DNA of 64,000 bases from Planococcus citreus (GCF_003664125.1 NZ_RCCP01000007.1:26601-90600); one strand, 5' to 3'; positions 7,697 to 16,245 are shown, counted from the first letter of the stretch. Notes: generated by a model from the letters alone, not told the origin. A program made the numbers and translations.

Positions 7697-8787
7697 TTCA
7701 ATTCCTCCAGTTCTTTAGTTAACACTGTTTCCGTTAATTCAGGACGCACTGTCTGGCTGCTTGCGAGTGTCTTGGATGCATTGAGCATGCCCATCTGTAC
7801 CGCTTGATGAAAATCATAGCCTGATAGGTGGGCGTGAAGAAGGCCGCCAGAGAAGGCATCTCCAGCTCCCGTGACGTCTTCTACTTGCTGCGTTTCGATT
7901 GCCCGGAAATGCATCACGCCATTTTCGTCGCCCGCCATGGCGCCGTCTTTTCCGCCGGTCACGACGGCTGTTTTTGCGCCTTGCTCAAGAAGCATTTCAA
8001 CCGAGCGCTTCCAATCCGCTTGATCCTGGATGGAAATGCCGAGCCCGAGGGCCGCTTCGTCGCGGTTCAAAATCAGAAAGCTGACCCCGCTCAAGTCATC
8101 TCCTAACCGATCCATTTTAGGGGCTGATACGGGAATGACAGCCAGCGGCACATTCGAAGACGATGCGAGAGCCTGTAGATACATTACAGTTTCTTTCGGG
8201 CAGTTCAAGTCGACTGCCAATAGTTTCGCACGCATTAACTTGCTGCGGTGATGCTCCAAGTAGCTAGGCGTCAATTCCGTGTAGATGTCCATGTCCGCCA
8301 GTGCCAAAGTCATTTCGCCGTCGGGTTCCAGCACAGCGGTATAGCTGCCGGTTGCGCCTTCCGAAAGCGTTTTGGTCATGGCAGTGTCCATATAAGGCGA
8401 AGACACTTCTTCGATGAAACGCCATTCCGGATCGTCTCCGGCAACCGATACCAATTGGACTTCGTGGCCAAGGCGGCCCAGGTTTTCAGCGATATTACGT
8501 GCGACGCCCCCGACGCTCCTCGTCACCGTTGCCGGATTCGAGGTGCCGTGGACAGACGGTGCTTTCAAATGGAATTTCCGGTCCACATTCGCCCCGCCGA
8601 TGCAAAGGATTGCATTTTCTTCGGGCAGCACATATGCACGGCCGAGAATCCTGCCTTGCTTGATGAGCCCGGAAATCAGATTGGCTAAAGATGGCCGTGA
8701 AATCCCAAGCGCATCTGCCATTTCTTGTTGGGACAAATACGGATCGCGCTCGATCAGCTCCAGGATTTTCTGTTCGTTGCGATTCAT
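7693..8787 (-). CDS. psuK: Pseudouridine kinase (PfkB family) with N-terminal winged-helix DNA-binding domain
   Basis: 364 residues, about 50 longer than a minimal PfkB kinase. Residues about 1-50 form a winged HTH ([28 protein letters not shown]). The ribokinase-type fold follows, starting [13 protein letters not shown] and ending with the PfkB signature [14 protein letters not shown], which includes the catalytic Asp. It should phosphorylate pseudouridine for the downstream PsuG. The fused HTH suggests that it also senses substrate and regulates transcription, possibly of its own operon. A perfect 14-bp palindrome lies at the predicted transcription start. AGGAGGG precedes the ATG. Confidence 0.9.
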   Translation of the reverse strand: MNRNEQKILELIERDPYLSQQEMADALGISRPSLANLISGLIKQGRILGRAYVLPEENAILCIGGANVDRKFHLKAPSVHGTSNPATVTRSVGGVARNIAENLGRLGHEVQLVSVAGDDPEWRFIEEVSSPYMDTAMTKTLSEGATGSYTAVLEPDGEMTLALADMDIYTELTPSYLEHHRSKLMRAKLLAVDLNCPKETVMYLQALASSSNVPLAVIPVSAPKMDRLGDDLSGVSFLILNRDEAALGLGISIQDQADWKRSVEMLLEQGAKTAVVTGGKDGAMAGDENGVMHFRAIETQQVEDVTGAGDAFSGGLLHAHLSGYDFHQAVQMGMLNASKTLASSQTVRPELTETVLTKELEELK

Positions 8788-8802
8788 TGGCTCCCTCCTT
8801 TT

Positions 8803-8816
8803 TAAACATTTGTTTA
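8803..8816. promoter_or_regulatory. Perfect 14-bp palindrome, candidate operator of psuKG
   Basis: TAAACATTTGTTTA is a perfect inverted repeat. It lies between the predicted -10 element of the psuK promoter and the ribosome site, where bound protein would block transcription. The HTH-fused kinase encoded next to it is a natural candidate ligand. Confidence 0.5.
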
Positions 8817-8817
8817 T

Positions 8818-8846
8818 ATATTAAACTTTTATAATTATAAATGCAA
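8818..8846 (-). promoter_or_regulatory. Sigma-A promoter of psuKG
   Basis: On the minus strand TTGCAT (8841-8846) and TAATAT (8818-8823) are separated by 17 bp. The start would fall around 8811, inside the adjacent palindrome, about 24 nt before the psuK start codon. Confidence 0.65.
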
Positions 8847-8874
8847 GCCGTTTTTCATTTCCAGCCCCCGACTA

Positions 8875-8904
8875 TTGCGCTGTGCGTTTGAATATTGCTA
8901 CTAT
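8875..8904 (+). promoter_or_regulatory. Candidate promoter of the first M29 aminopeptidase gene
   Basis: TTGCGC (8875-8880) and an extended -10 TGCTACTAT (-10 TACTAT 8899-8904) are separated by 18 bp. This predicts a short leader of about 20 nt containing the GAGAGGAG ribosome site. Confidence 0.45.
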
Positions 8905-8932
8905 AGAGAGGATGAGAGGAGTGTTTTTGGAA

Positions 8933-10165
8933 ATGACTACATTTGATGAAAAGTTATCCCGCTATGCTGAATTGGCGGTAAAGGTAGGCGTCAATATCCA
9001 GCCTGACCAAACATTGTATATTGCAGCTTCCATAGATGCAGCACCGTTTGTCCGCTTGATTGTCAAGAAAGCTTATGAAGAAGGCGCGAGACAAGTATTC
9101 GTGGATTGGAGCGACGATGTGATTTCCCGCACGCGCTTTGAGAAAGCACCGGAAGATTCTTTTGCCGAATTCCCGGAATGGAAAGTCCAGGAGCGCGAGC
9201 AATTGGCCGAACAAGGCGCTGCGTTCATCAGCGTCGTTTCGCAAAGCCCGGACCTGCTTAAAGGCATCGATTCCAAACGCATTTCTGCGTCCCAGAAAGC
9301 GACCGGCCAAGCGCTAAATAAATACCGCCAATACGTCCAATCCGATAAAATCAGCTGGTGCGTCCTAGCAGCACCGTCTGCACAATGGGCGAACAAAGTG
9401 TTCCCGGACCTCCCGGAAAACGAGCAAGTAGAAGCGCTCTGGGAAGCGATTTTCAAGGCTGTCCGTGCAGATACTAAAGACCCGATCGAAGCTTGGCTCG
9501 AGCATGACCGCACGCTCCACACCAAAGCCGATTATTTGAACGACAAGAAATACGCCAAGCTTCATTACCAGGCACCTGGCACCGACCTCGAAGTCGCGCT
9601 GCCAAAAGGTCATCTATGGGCAGGCGCTGGTTCAGTCAATGAAAAAGGACATACTTTCATGGCCAATATGCCGACAGAAGAAGTGTTTACAGTGCCGCAT
9701 AAAGACGATGTCAACGGCTTCGTCTCCAGCACCAAGCCACTCAGCTACGGCGGCAATATCATCGACGGCTTTAAAATCACGTTCGAAGGCGGGCGCATCA
9801 CCGATGTCACGGCCGAACAAGGCGAAGAAGTGCTCAAGGAATTGGTCGCCACGGACGAAGGCTCCCACCGCCTCGGCGAAGTGGCATTAGTGCCTCACCA
9901 ATCGCCAATTTCGGATTCCGGCATCTTGTTCTTCAATACTTTATTCGATGAAAATGCGTCCAACCACTTCGCGATCGGCAGCGCCTATGCGTTCTGCCTA
10001 GAAGGCGGCAAGACGATGTCAGCGGATGAATTGAAGGAACACGGCTTGAACCAAAGCATCACCCATGTCGATTTCATGGTCGGGTCTGCTGATATGGACA
10101 TCGACGGCATTTTGGAAGACGGCACGCGCGAACCGATCTTCCGAGGCGGCAACTGGGCATTTTAA
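8933..10165 (+). CDS. ampS: M29 family aminopeptidase (AmpS/aminopeptidase II-like), copy 1
   Basis: 410 residues from the ATG at 8933, the usual length of the family. The longer frame begins at a GTG without a ribosome site and is not supported by the paralogue in this window. The family features are LHYQAPGTDLEVALPKGH, NMPTEEVFTVP, SHRLGEVALVP and the C-terminal FNTLFDENASNHFAIG, which supply the co-catalytic metal ligands of M29 (PF02073). It is a cytosolic metallo-aminopeptidase releasing N-terminal residues from peptides. A second M29 gene lies at 20420-21646 with many conserved blocks but clear divergence. No co-transcribed partner is evident. Confidence 0.93.
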   Translation: MTTFDEKLSRYAELAVKVGVNIQPDQTLYIAASIDAAPFVRLIVKKAYEEGARQVFVDWSDDVISRTRFEKAPEDSFAEFPEWKVQEREQLAEQGAAFISVVSQSPDLLKGIDSKRISASQKATGQALNKYRQYVQSDKISWCVLAAPSAQWANKVFPDLPENEQVEALWEAIFKAVRADTKDPIEAWLEHDRTLHTKADYLNDKKYAKLHYQAPGTDLEVALPKGHLWAGAGSVNEKGHTFMANMPTEEVFTVPHKDDVNGFVSSTKPLSYGGNIIDGFKITFEGGRITDVTAEQGEEVLKELVATDEGSHRLGEVALVPHQSPISDSGILFFNTLFDENASNHFAIGSAYAFCLEGGKTMSADELKEHGLNQSITHVDFMVGSADMDIDGILEDGTREPIFRGGNWAF

Positions 10166-10249
10166 AGGTCGATAATTCGACACTTAATTTTCCATGCGTT
10201 TTCATGTATACTGAATAGGATTATTACAGTTTAGAGAGGGGTTATCACT

Positions 10250-10390
10250 ATGCTATACGGTATTACTGCTGTCCTCGGATTTATGGCTGTGATCTTCATG
10301 TTCTTCTTCACACTGCTTCATTTCCTTGGCAAAGAGCTTCATAGCCATGATGCAGAGCATATCGATCCGCTTCCGAAAGAGCGTCATTAA
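10250..10390 (+). CDS. Small single-span membrane protein, unknown function
   Basis: 46 residues. The sequence starts MLYGITAVLGFMAVIF, has one hydrophobic helix (about residues 5-27, ending FFFTLLHFLG), and then a short polar tail rich in His, Glu and Asp ending PLPKERH. AGAGAGGGG lies 7-8 bp before the ATG. A TATACT -10 element is found at 10207-10212, and a strong terminator follows directly, so this is a monocistronic unit. I do not recognise the family. Codon use and regulatory signals favour a real gene. Confidence 0.65.
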   Translation: MLYGITAVLGFMAVIFMFFFTLLHFLGKELHSHDAEHIDPLPKERH

Positions 10391-10392
10391 GT

Positions 10393-10432
10393 AAAAAAGC
10401 TCTGCCTCGCATATGCGGGGCAGGGCTTTTTT
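10393..10432 (+). terminator. Intrinsic terminator after the small membrane protein gene
   Basis: A long hairpin has arms around GCTCTGCCTCGCAT and ATGCGGGGCAGGGC, with G-T pairs tolerated. It is preceded by A6 and followed by T6. Confidence 0.85.
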
Positions 10433-10518
10433 CTGTTTCTCCTCCCTCTATCACATCTCACAGAAAAGTGATAAAATTTGAATAAGCAGTGTTTATACCG
10501 ATTAGGAGGAATTCATCC

Positions 10519-11526
10519 ATGTTTTCTGCAACGGATATCGGGATCGATCTCGGTACCGCCAATATTCTCGTCTATACAAAATCAAAAGGCGTCATCTTGA
10601 ATGAACCATCGATCGTCGCCCTGGATGCCCGCAGCGGCGCTGTCATTGCCATCGGAACCGAAGCGAAAGCGATGCTCGGCAAAGCGCCCGATTCCATCCG
10701 CATCGTGCGCCCGATGAAAGAAGGCGTCATCGCAGATTTTGACGTGACCCGCGAGCTCTTGAAGCTGGTCATGCAAAAAGCGGCAAAACAGCTCGGCGGC
10801 TCTCTCAGGAAGCCAAAAGTCATGGTCTGCACGCCGTCCGGTGCCACCGCTGTCGAACGACGCGCCATCCATGATGCTGTCAAACAAAGCGGTGCAAAAT
10901 CCGTGCACCTGATCGAAGAAACAGTTGCCGCAGCAATCGGCGCTGACTTGCCGATTACGGAACCTGTCGCTTCGGTCATCGTCGATATTGGAGGAGGCAC
11001 GACAGAAGTCGCCATCATTTCATTTGGCGGCGTGGTGTCTTCCAATACGATCAAGATCGCAGGCGACCGGATGGATGAAGACATCATCCAATACGTCCGC
11101 AAGCATTATAATTTATTGATCGGCGAGAAAACGGCTGAAACGATCAAAAAAGAAATTGGCTATGCGCCAATCCCTCACGAACCGAAAAAGATGAATATCC
11201 GCGGCCGTGACGTATTGAGCGGATTGCCGAAAACGATTGAATTGAGTTCTGACGAAATGCAAAAAGCGCTCAGCGAGTCTTTGTCAGCCATTTTGGAATG
11301 CATCCGCGCCACGCTGGAAAATTGCCCCGCTGAATTGTCGGGCGACATGGTCGACCAGGGTGTCGTCATTTCTGGCGGCGGCGCCTTGTTGAAAGGCTTG
11401 CAGGAATGGCTGGCGCAAGAAATTTCCGTACCGGTCCATATCGCGCCGGACCCGTTGGAATCCGTCGCGATTGGCACTGGCCGGTCGCTCGGAATGATCG
11501 ACCAGCTCGAGAAAATGTCGCGTTAA
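10519..11526 (+). CDS. mreBH: MreB/Mbl/MreBH-family rod-shape actin homologue
   Basis: 335 residues from the ATG at 10519, which has AGGAGG 7 bp upstream; an in-frame GTG 30 bp earlier is rejected. Actin-fold phosphate loops are [10 protein letters not shown] (residues about 6-15) and [17 protein letters not shown] (near 155). The helical linker [13 protein letters not shown] is typical of MreB proteins. It forms membrane-associated filaments that steer lateral cell-wall synthesis. The N-terminal sequence and the isolated position, away from mreCD or minCD, resemble MreBH rather than MreB; Mbl is the alternative. The gene is followed after 30 bp by carbonic anhydrase, probably in one transcript. 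Confidence 0.88.
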   Translation: MFSATDIGIDLGTANILVYTKSKGVILNEPSIVALDARSGAVIAIGTEAKAMLGKAPDSIRIVRPMKEGVIADFDVTRELLKLVMQKAAKQLGGSLRKPKVMVCTPSGATAVERRAIHDAVKQSGAKSVHLIEETVAAAIGADLPITEPVASVIVDIGGGTTEVAIISFGGVVSSNTIKIAGDRMDEDIIQYVRKHYNLLIGEKTAETIKKEIGYAPIPHEPKKMNIRGRDVLSGLPKTIELSSDEMQKALSESLSAILECIRATLENCPAELSGDMVDQGVVISGGGALLKGLQEWLAQEISVPVHIAPDPLESVAIGTGRSLGMIDQLEKMSR

Positions 11527-11556
11527 ATCCCAAACCACCATCAAGGAGGAAAAACG

Positions 11557-12129
11557 ATGTCTTTATTGAATGAGATTTTGGATTACAACGAAAAATTTGT
11601 AGAAGAAAAACACTATGAGGAATTCATCACCACCAATCTCCCGGATAAGCGGATCGTCATCTTGACTTGCATGGATACCCGCCTGCTTGAACTATTGCCA
11701 AAAGCGATGAACTTCAAGAACGGTGACGTGAAAATCGTCAAAAGTGCCGGTGCTGTCATCAACCATCCGTTTGGCGGCATCATGCGCAGCTTGTTCGTGG
11801 CAGTATACGAATTGAATGCCGACGAGATTTATATTATCGGGCACCACGACTGCGGTATGGCCAAAGTGAAACCGGAAGGCATCATCGAAAAGATGAAAGC
11901 CCGCGGCGTTGAAGAGAGTACGATCGAACAGATGAAATTCTCAGGTGTCAACCTCGACGAATGGCTGCAAGGCTTCGACAACGTAACGGATAGCGTGCGC
12001 CACAGCGTCGACATGGTCCGCCATCACCCATTGATGGATAAAACGGTTCCCGTCCACGGTCTTGTCATCGACCCTAAAACCGGAAAACTCGATGTCGTCA
12101 TCGACGGCAATAAAGACGAAAACCGCTGA
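11557..12129 (+). CDS. Beta-class carbonic anhydrase
   Basis: 190 residues. Zinc ligands are visible as Cys38 in CMDTR (with the Asp40/Arg42 dyad) and His96/Cys99 in HHDC. The enzyme interconverts CO2 and bicarbonate in the cytosol, supplying bicarbonate for carboxylations such as purine and fatty-acid synthesis. The length and motif spacing fit the YtiB-like subgroup of Bacillales. GGAGG is 8 bp before the ATG. The last codons, Glu-Asn-Arg-stop, are encoded by the left arm of the terminator hairpin. The same three residues end the convergent DinB protein beyond the inserted element. Confidence 0.93.
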   Translation: MSLLNEILDYNEKFVEEKHYEEFITTNLPDKRIVILTCMDTRLLELLPKAMNFKNGDVKIVKSAGAVINHPFGGIMRSLFVAVYELNADEIYIIGHHDCGMAKVKPEGIIEKMKARGVEESTIEQMKFSGVNLDEWLQGFDNVTDSVRHSVDMVRHHPLMDKTVPVHGLVIDPKTGKLDVVIDGNKDENR

Positions 12130-12149
12130 GAAATCTCAGCGGTTTTTTT
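12117..12149. terminator. Terminator hairpin, left copy of 33-bp direct repeat
   Basis: AACCGCTGAG-AAAT-CTCAGCGGTT with a T7 tract terminates the carbonic anhydrase transcript. The whole 33-bp segment recurs at 12388-12420 with a single mismatch (T7 versus TTTTCTT), flanking the element between them. Confidence 0.9.
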
Positions 12150-12387
12150 CAGAGTGTTGAAGAAGTCTATTAATCTATTACGAATTAGAATGGAATCTTT
12201 TTTTCTACATTCAAAAATCAATGATTTCTCTAAGTATTTGGAGAAGCGTTCGCTCGACTCCAGTGGATCAGCGAGACGACCGAGACCCCGCAAGGCGCGA
12301 AGCGACTGAGGAGGCTTGGGCGCGAGCCCACGGAAAGCGAGCGATAAGCTTCGGAAAATACGATTTCTTACCTTTCTCGACAGCCTG
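12150..12387. mobile_element. 238-bp MITE-like non-coding element with imperfect terminal inverted repeats
   Basis: The left end reads CAGAGTGTTGAAGAAG (12150-12165). The complement of the right end reads CAGGCTGTCGAGAAAG, matching at 11 of 16 positions. The element sits exactly between two 33-bp direct repeats. Internally, 12228-12260 pairs with 12325-12360 (for example CGCTCG with CGAGCG and CCAGTGG with CCCACGG), so the RNA or single strand can fold into a long hairpin. No ORF of note is present. Such GC-rich palindromic repeats are common between genes in Bacillales; here the flanking duplication indicates insertion. Confidence 0.7.
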
Positions 12388-12420
12388 CGAAAACCGCTGA
12401 GAAATCTCAGCGGTTTTCTT
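12388..12420. terminator. Terminator hairpin, right copy of 33-bp direct repeat
   Basis: The same palindrome as at 12117-12149. On the minus strand it contains the Glu-Asn-Arg-stop codons of the DinB-family gene and terminates it. Confidence 0.85.
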
Positions 12421-12889
12421 TTTGGAAATAAATATAATCGAGCGGGATTCCGGCTTTGCCGAATTGGCGCAATAAGGAAGTGATCTGCCCGCGGTGGTAG
12501 CTCGCGTGGTTGACGACGGTGAAAAGCATTTCTTCGCGGCTGTGGCGGAAGTCGTCGCCTTTCATATTGCGGTAATCCAGCTCTTCTTGCCAGCTTTCTT
12601 CTGATAGTGAGGCGAAATACAATTCCATCTCCGCATGAAGCAAGAGCAAGGCATTTTTCGCTTTCTCGATCGTGTCGACATCGAAATGTTCAAATTCCGG
12701 GCTCTTGACCCCATTCATCCGCTTGAACCACATCTTTTCGACGCCAATGACATGGGCGACCGTTTCACGAATCGATGGAAATGAATTTTCACCTGTTTTT
12801 GTGTAATACTCTTCGCCTGAGTCTTCCACCAATTGCAGTACCTTTTGGCTGGCCCATTGGTGATAGGCAAATAATTTCTGGGGATCCAT
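12407..12889 (-). CDS. DinB family protein
   Basis: 160 residues from the ATG at 12889, which has GAGAGGG about 8 bp upstream; the longer frame lacks a ribosome site. The protein is a predicted four-helix bundle of the DinB/YfiT superfamily. Candidate metal-binding histidines are in ETVAHVIG (near residue 42) and HASYHRGQI (near residue 133), matching the usual three-His arrangement together with an N-terminal histidine. Many members are metal-dependent thiol (bacillithiol) transferases or of unknown function. The gene converges with carbonic anhydrase, and its last three codons lie in the duplicated terminator palindrome. Confidence 0.85.
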   Translation of the reverse strand: MDPQKLFAYHQWASQKVLQLVEDSGEEYYTKTGENSFPSIRETVAHVIGVEKMWFKRMNGVKSPEFEHFDVDTIEKAKNALLLLHAEMELYFASLSEESWQEELDYRNMKGDDFRHSREEMLFTVVNHASYHRGQITSLLRQFGKAGIPLDYIYFQKENR

Positions 12890-12968
12890 ATAGCACCCTC
12901 TCCCTTCATTATCTTTCAAACCATCTCCGCATATCCTTCCACCATCTCAGATAGGCGGCCTTGCCCTT

Positions 12969-13517
12969 TCAAAAATCCTGTTCGAGCAATGCGTAATAAT
13001 AATGGTCTTTCCATTCCCCATTGATGAACAGGAATTGCTTGAGCAAGCCTTCTTTTTCAAATCCCGCTTTTTCGAGCACGCGCAGCGAGCCGATGTTATC
13101 CGGGGCAACGTACGCTTCCACGCGGTGGAGGCGCAATTGCTCAAATCCGAAAGCCGTGATCAAGCGGACGGCTTCACTCGCAATGCCGCGGCCGATAAAC
13201 TCTTCGTCCATCGAGTAGCCGACCAAAGCGCTGAGGAACGGCAAGCGCTTGATGCTGTATATGGAAATATGGCCAATCAGCTGATTGTTGTCGTGTGAGA
13301 AAATCCCAAAACTGTATTCCCGGTTTTCTCTCGCTTGGTAGATCGATTCACGGATTTTCTCGCGCTGTACGGCGATCGTGAAATAACTATCGCGATGCCT
13401 CGGCTCATAAATCGCCCAATAATCGCGGTTTTTCACCAGGATCCGCACCATGTCTTCAGCATCTTCTACGGTGAGTGTGCGCAGATAACACGTTTTCCCT
13501 TCAAAAAGCAGATTCAT
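12969..13517 (-). CDS. GNAT family N-acetyltransferase (RimJ/RimL type)
   Basis: 182 residues. The N-terminus (LRTLTVEDAEDMVRIL) and the acetyl-CoA loop region MDEEFIGRGIASEAVRLI (about residues 103-120), followed by NIGSLRVLEKAGF, are typical of the RimJ/RimL branch (PF13302), which acetylates N-terminal amines or small molecules. The substrate is unknown. The start lies 1 bp after the pepF stop, with AGAGGG in the pepF end as ribosome site, so it is translationally coupled to pepF. Next to it, 80 bp further on, the DinB gene runs in the same direction. Confidence 0.88.
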   Translation of the reverse strand: MNLLFEGKTCYLRTLTVEDAEDMVRILVKNRDYWAIYEPRHRDSYFTIAVQREKIRESIYQARENREYSFGIFSHDNNQLIGHISIYSIKRLPFLSALVGYSMDEEFIGRGIASEAVRLITAFGFEQLRLHRVEAYVAPDNIGSLRVLEKAGFEKEGLLKQFLFINGEWKDHYYYALLEQDF

Positions 13518-13518
13518 C

Positions 13519-15318
13519 TTATCCCTCTTCTGCAGTCAATTTGATGAATTCCTCAACATCTTTTGTACACAAGGCAATGCCTTTTTCCCAGAACCCTTTT
13601 TCGGTGATATCTTCTCCGAGATGCTTCATCGCCAATTGTTCAGTACTCATAACCGCCGTATCCCGGAGCAAGGCCATATATTTCTCTTCGAACCCTTGTC
13701 CCTCTTCGAGCGCTTTCGCGTACACGCTGAGCGAGAACAAGTAACCGAATGTATACGGGAAATTATAGAACGGCACATCGGTGATATAGAAATGCAATTT
13801 CGATGCCCAGAAATGTGGATGCCCTTCCGATAAACTGCCGGCAAACGCTTCCTCTTGGGCCTGTTCCATCAATTCGTTCAAGCGGCTTGCCGGAACTACG
13901 CCATTCTTGCGTTCTTCATAGAATCTGGTCTCGAACAGGAAGCGGGCATGGATGTTCATGAAAAATGCCACACTGCGCTGAATCTTGTCTTCCAGCAACG
14001 AGATTTTCTCTTCTTTGGTCACAGCGTTCTTGACCGCTGCGTCCGCTACGATCATTTCTGCGAATGTCGACGCCGTTTCGGCGACGTTCATCGCATAGCT
14101 GCGGTTCAAGTCATGCATCGGTTGCAGTGCATGCGTATGGAAGGCATGCCCCAATTCGTGGGCCAATGTCGCGACATTGGACATCGATCCGCTATAGGTC
14201 ATGAAGATGCGCGATTCGCCGCTTTTCGGAAGCGATGTGCAAAAGCCCCCCGGCATCTTATGCGCGCGGTCTTCCGCTTCCACCCAGCCGTTTTCCAGCG
14301 CGTGGCGGGAGAATTTCTCCAATTCCGGGCCGAATTTCCCGAAATGGCGGATGATGAACTCCGACCCTTGTTCGTAGTCGAACGACTGGGAGTTTTCCAC
14401 GACCGGCGCGTCGACATCGTACCAGGCGAGCTTTTCTTTACCGAGCAGTTGCGCCTTGCGCGCCAAGTAATCCGCAAATGGCTGTTTATGTTCGCTGATG
14501 GCTTGCCACATGACGTCCAAGGTTTCCTGTTTCATGCGGTTCATCTGCAACGGCTCTTCTAGCACATTGTCGACGCCGCGTTTTTTATACATTTGCAGCC
14601 GGAATCCTGCGAGTGAGTTCAAGGTTTTGGCAAACAGTTCTTCTTTTTCGCCCCATGCCGCTTCCAGCTTGTCATAAGCTTCCTTCCGTACGCTTGCATC
14701 CTGGTGGGAGCTTAAATTATTCGCCTGCCCAACCGACAAAGTCTTGTCTTCACCGTCAACATCCACTTGGACCGATACGGAAGCGATCAGCAAATCGTAT
14801 AATTCGCTCCACGCGTGATAACCATCGATGCCGAGCGATGTAATGAGCCCTTCCTCTTGTTCAGATAATAGCCGTTGTGCTTCTTTGCGCCATTCGTCCA
14901 AGACGAAGGCAAATTCCTGCAAGTCTTCAGTCGAAAGCAGCTCTGACCAGACATTCGGGTCCGTCTCCATTAGGACCTGCTTGAATTTCAAGAAAGCACT
15001 TTGGAAACGCGACCGTAGCAATGCGTGTTCACTTTGCAGCAATGCCGCTTTTTTGTCTTCGGTGTTTTGCGCCATCAAGCAGCCGATAAACGCCCCGGCT
15101 TGGCGGAGGTCTACCGATACATCACTCGTCTGTTCCAAGAACGCCGCTACTAGCTGCGCGTCGGCTGTTCGGTTTGGCACATCAAATGTAGCAGCAGCTT
15201 GTTCAAAATCGGCCAGTTTATTGCCTGTTGCCTCCAGATGCGTTCTCAATTCAGCTGAATCGCTTCCCCCTGAAAATAAGCTATCGAGCTCCCAGACTTC
15301 CGGATATGTATTCGTCAT
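13519..15318 (-). CDS. pepF: Oligoendopeptidase F family metallopeptidase (M3)
   Basis: 599 residues from the ATG at 15318, preceded by GGGGG at 7 bp; an in-frame GTG 21 bp upstream is less likely. The zinc motif HELGHAFH lies around residue 385, with the downstream glutamate in the NVAETASTFAEM segment that completes the M3 site. The N-terminal helical region and the C-terminal helices around FPYTFGYLF fit the family length of about 600. It is a cytosolic enzyme hydrolysing oligopeptides of roughly 7-17 residues. It is co-transcribed with the downstream GNAT gene and is probably the first gene of this minus-strand unit. Confidence 0.93.
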   Translation of the reverse strand: MTNTYPEVWELDSLFSGGSDSAELRTHLEATGNKLADFEQAAATFDVPNRTADAQLVAAFLEQTSDVSVDLRQAGAFIGCLMAQNTEDKKAALLQSEHALLRSRFQSAFLKFKQVLMETDPNVWSELLSTEDLQEFAFVLDEWRKEAQRLLSEQEEGLITSLGIDGYHAWSELYDLLIASVSVQVDVDGEDKTLSVGQANNLSSHQDASVRKEAYDKLEAAWGEKEELFAKTLNSLAGFRLQMYKKRGVDNVLEEPLQMNRMKQETLDVMWQAISEHKQPFADYLARKAQLLGKEKLAWYDVDAPVVENSQSFDYEQGSEFIIRHFGKFGPELEKFSRHALENGWVEAEDRAHKMPGGFCTSLPKSGESRIFMTYSGSMSNVATLAHELGHAFHTHALQPMHDLNRSYAMNVAETASTFAEMIVADAAVKNAVTKEEKISLLEDKIQRSVAFFMNIHARFLFETRFYEERKNGVVPASRLNELMEQAQEEAFAGSLSEGHPHFWASKLHFYITDVPFYNFPYTFGYLFSLSVYAKALEEGQGFEEKYMALLRDTAVMSTEQLAMKHLGEDITEKGFWEKGIALCTKDVEEFIKLTAEEG

Positions 15319-15453
15319 CTTTTTTCCCCCTGCAGTCACGAATTTTCAAAATACATTAATAAGTATAACATCTCCCTTCACGGAACGGGAACGGCGACTG
15401 CCTGGTACATTTCACGATATCGCCATTTTTCAAAAACTTCCTGCACTTTCTTG

Positions 15454-15482
15454 TTGGTCGTGCGGGCTGGCGAGTTTATACT
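15454..15482 (+). promoter_or_regulatory. Candidate sigma-A promoter of the TspO-like gene
   Basis: TTGGTC (15454-15459) and TATACT (15477-15482) are 17 bp apart. The ribosome site GAGGAGGG follows about 8 bp later. Confidence 0.45.
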
Positions 15483-15504
15483 GATATTTGAGGAGGGATT
15501 TCAT

Positions 15505-16245
15505 ATGATTCGCGTACTGCTGATGACGTTGGCATTTATCGCCGTCGTCACCATGAATGCCTTGGCGAATATACTGCCGATCAACGGTCAGACTACCGGT
15601 GAAATCTCCGACCGTGTGCCGGTCCTCTTTACGCCGGCCGGTTATGCATTTTCCATCTGGTCCGTTATATATATTTTATTGGCTATCTGGATCATCGGCT
15701 TTTGGCTGCGCTTGAAAAAAGGAGTGCACCCTTCAGCAAAAGTGTCATTGTATTTCATCTTGAGCGCTGTTTTCAATATCGCCTGGCTGCTTTGCTGGCA
15801 TTATGAGTTCTTTATTTGGTCGATCGCTGCAATGATTGCCTATCTATTGTCGCTGATCGCTTTGTACTTGGAATACGGAAACGGCGAACGGGGCTTTACG
15901 GAACGTTTGCCGGTCTCTGTCAATCTGGGCTGGATTAGTGTCGCGACCATCGCCAATATTAGCTATGTCCTGACTTTCTACAGCTGGGGCGGCTGGGGGC
16001 TGAGCGATCAATTATGGACGGTCATCATGCTGACCGTGGCGACCGCATTGGCGCTTCATATACGTTTCCATCATTCGGATATCCCGCTGACTTTGGTCTT
16101 CATCTGGGCGTTCGTCGCGATTGCTGTACGCCACGGCATGGATGAACTATTGGTCAGCACGGCAGCTTTATTCCTAAGCGGCGTCTTACTGACCGGTATC
16201 TTGTTGATTAAGAAGAAGCCGGCAAAAACAGGTATGACGCCATAA
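15505..16245 (+). CDS. Tryptophan-rich TspO/MBR-like integral membrane protein
   Basis: 246 residues from the ATG at 15505, with GAGGAGGG 7 bp upstream. There are seven to eight hydrophobic segments. The region FTPAGYAFSIWSVIYILL (residues about 42-59) and the later SWGGWGLSDQLW resemble tryptophan-rich sensory proteins, but the length is about 90 residues above classical TspO. This longer Bacillales group is usually annotated as tryptophan-rich sensory protein without known ligand. The extra C-terminal membrane segments make the assignment to the true TspO fold uncertain. A terminator shared with the convergent map gene follows. Confidence 0.7.
   Translation: MIRVLLMTLAFIAVVTMNALANILPINGQTTGEISDRVPVLFTPAGYAFSIWSVIYILLAIWIIGFWLRLKKGVHPSAKVSLYFILSAVFNIAWLLCWHYEFFIWSIAAMIAYLLSLIALYLEYGNGERGFTERLPVSVNLGWISVATIANISYVLTFYSWGGWGLSDQLWTVIMLTVATALALHIRFHHSDIPLTLVFIWAFVAIAVRHGMDELLVSTAALFLSGVLLTGILLIKKKPAKTGMTP

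Noticed and set aside
10572..11102. 176-codon antisense frame opposite mreBH
   Set aside because: A GC-phase shadow of a well-conserved gene, without a ribosome site.
12130..12406. Small gene between carbonic anhydrase and DinB
   Set aside because: Only short antisense frames exist; the stretch is explained by the hairpin-forming element and its flanking repeats.
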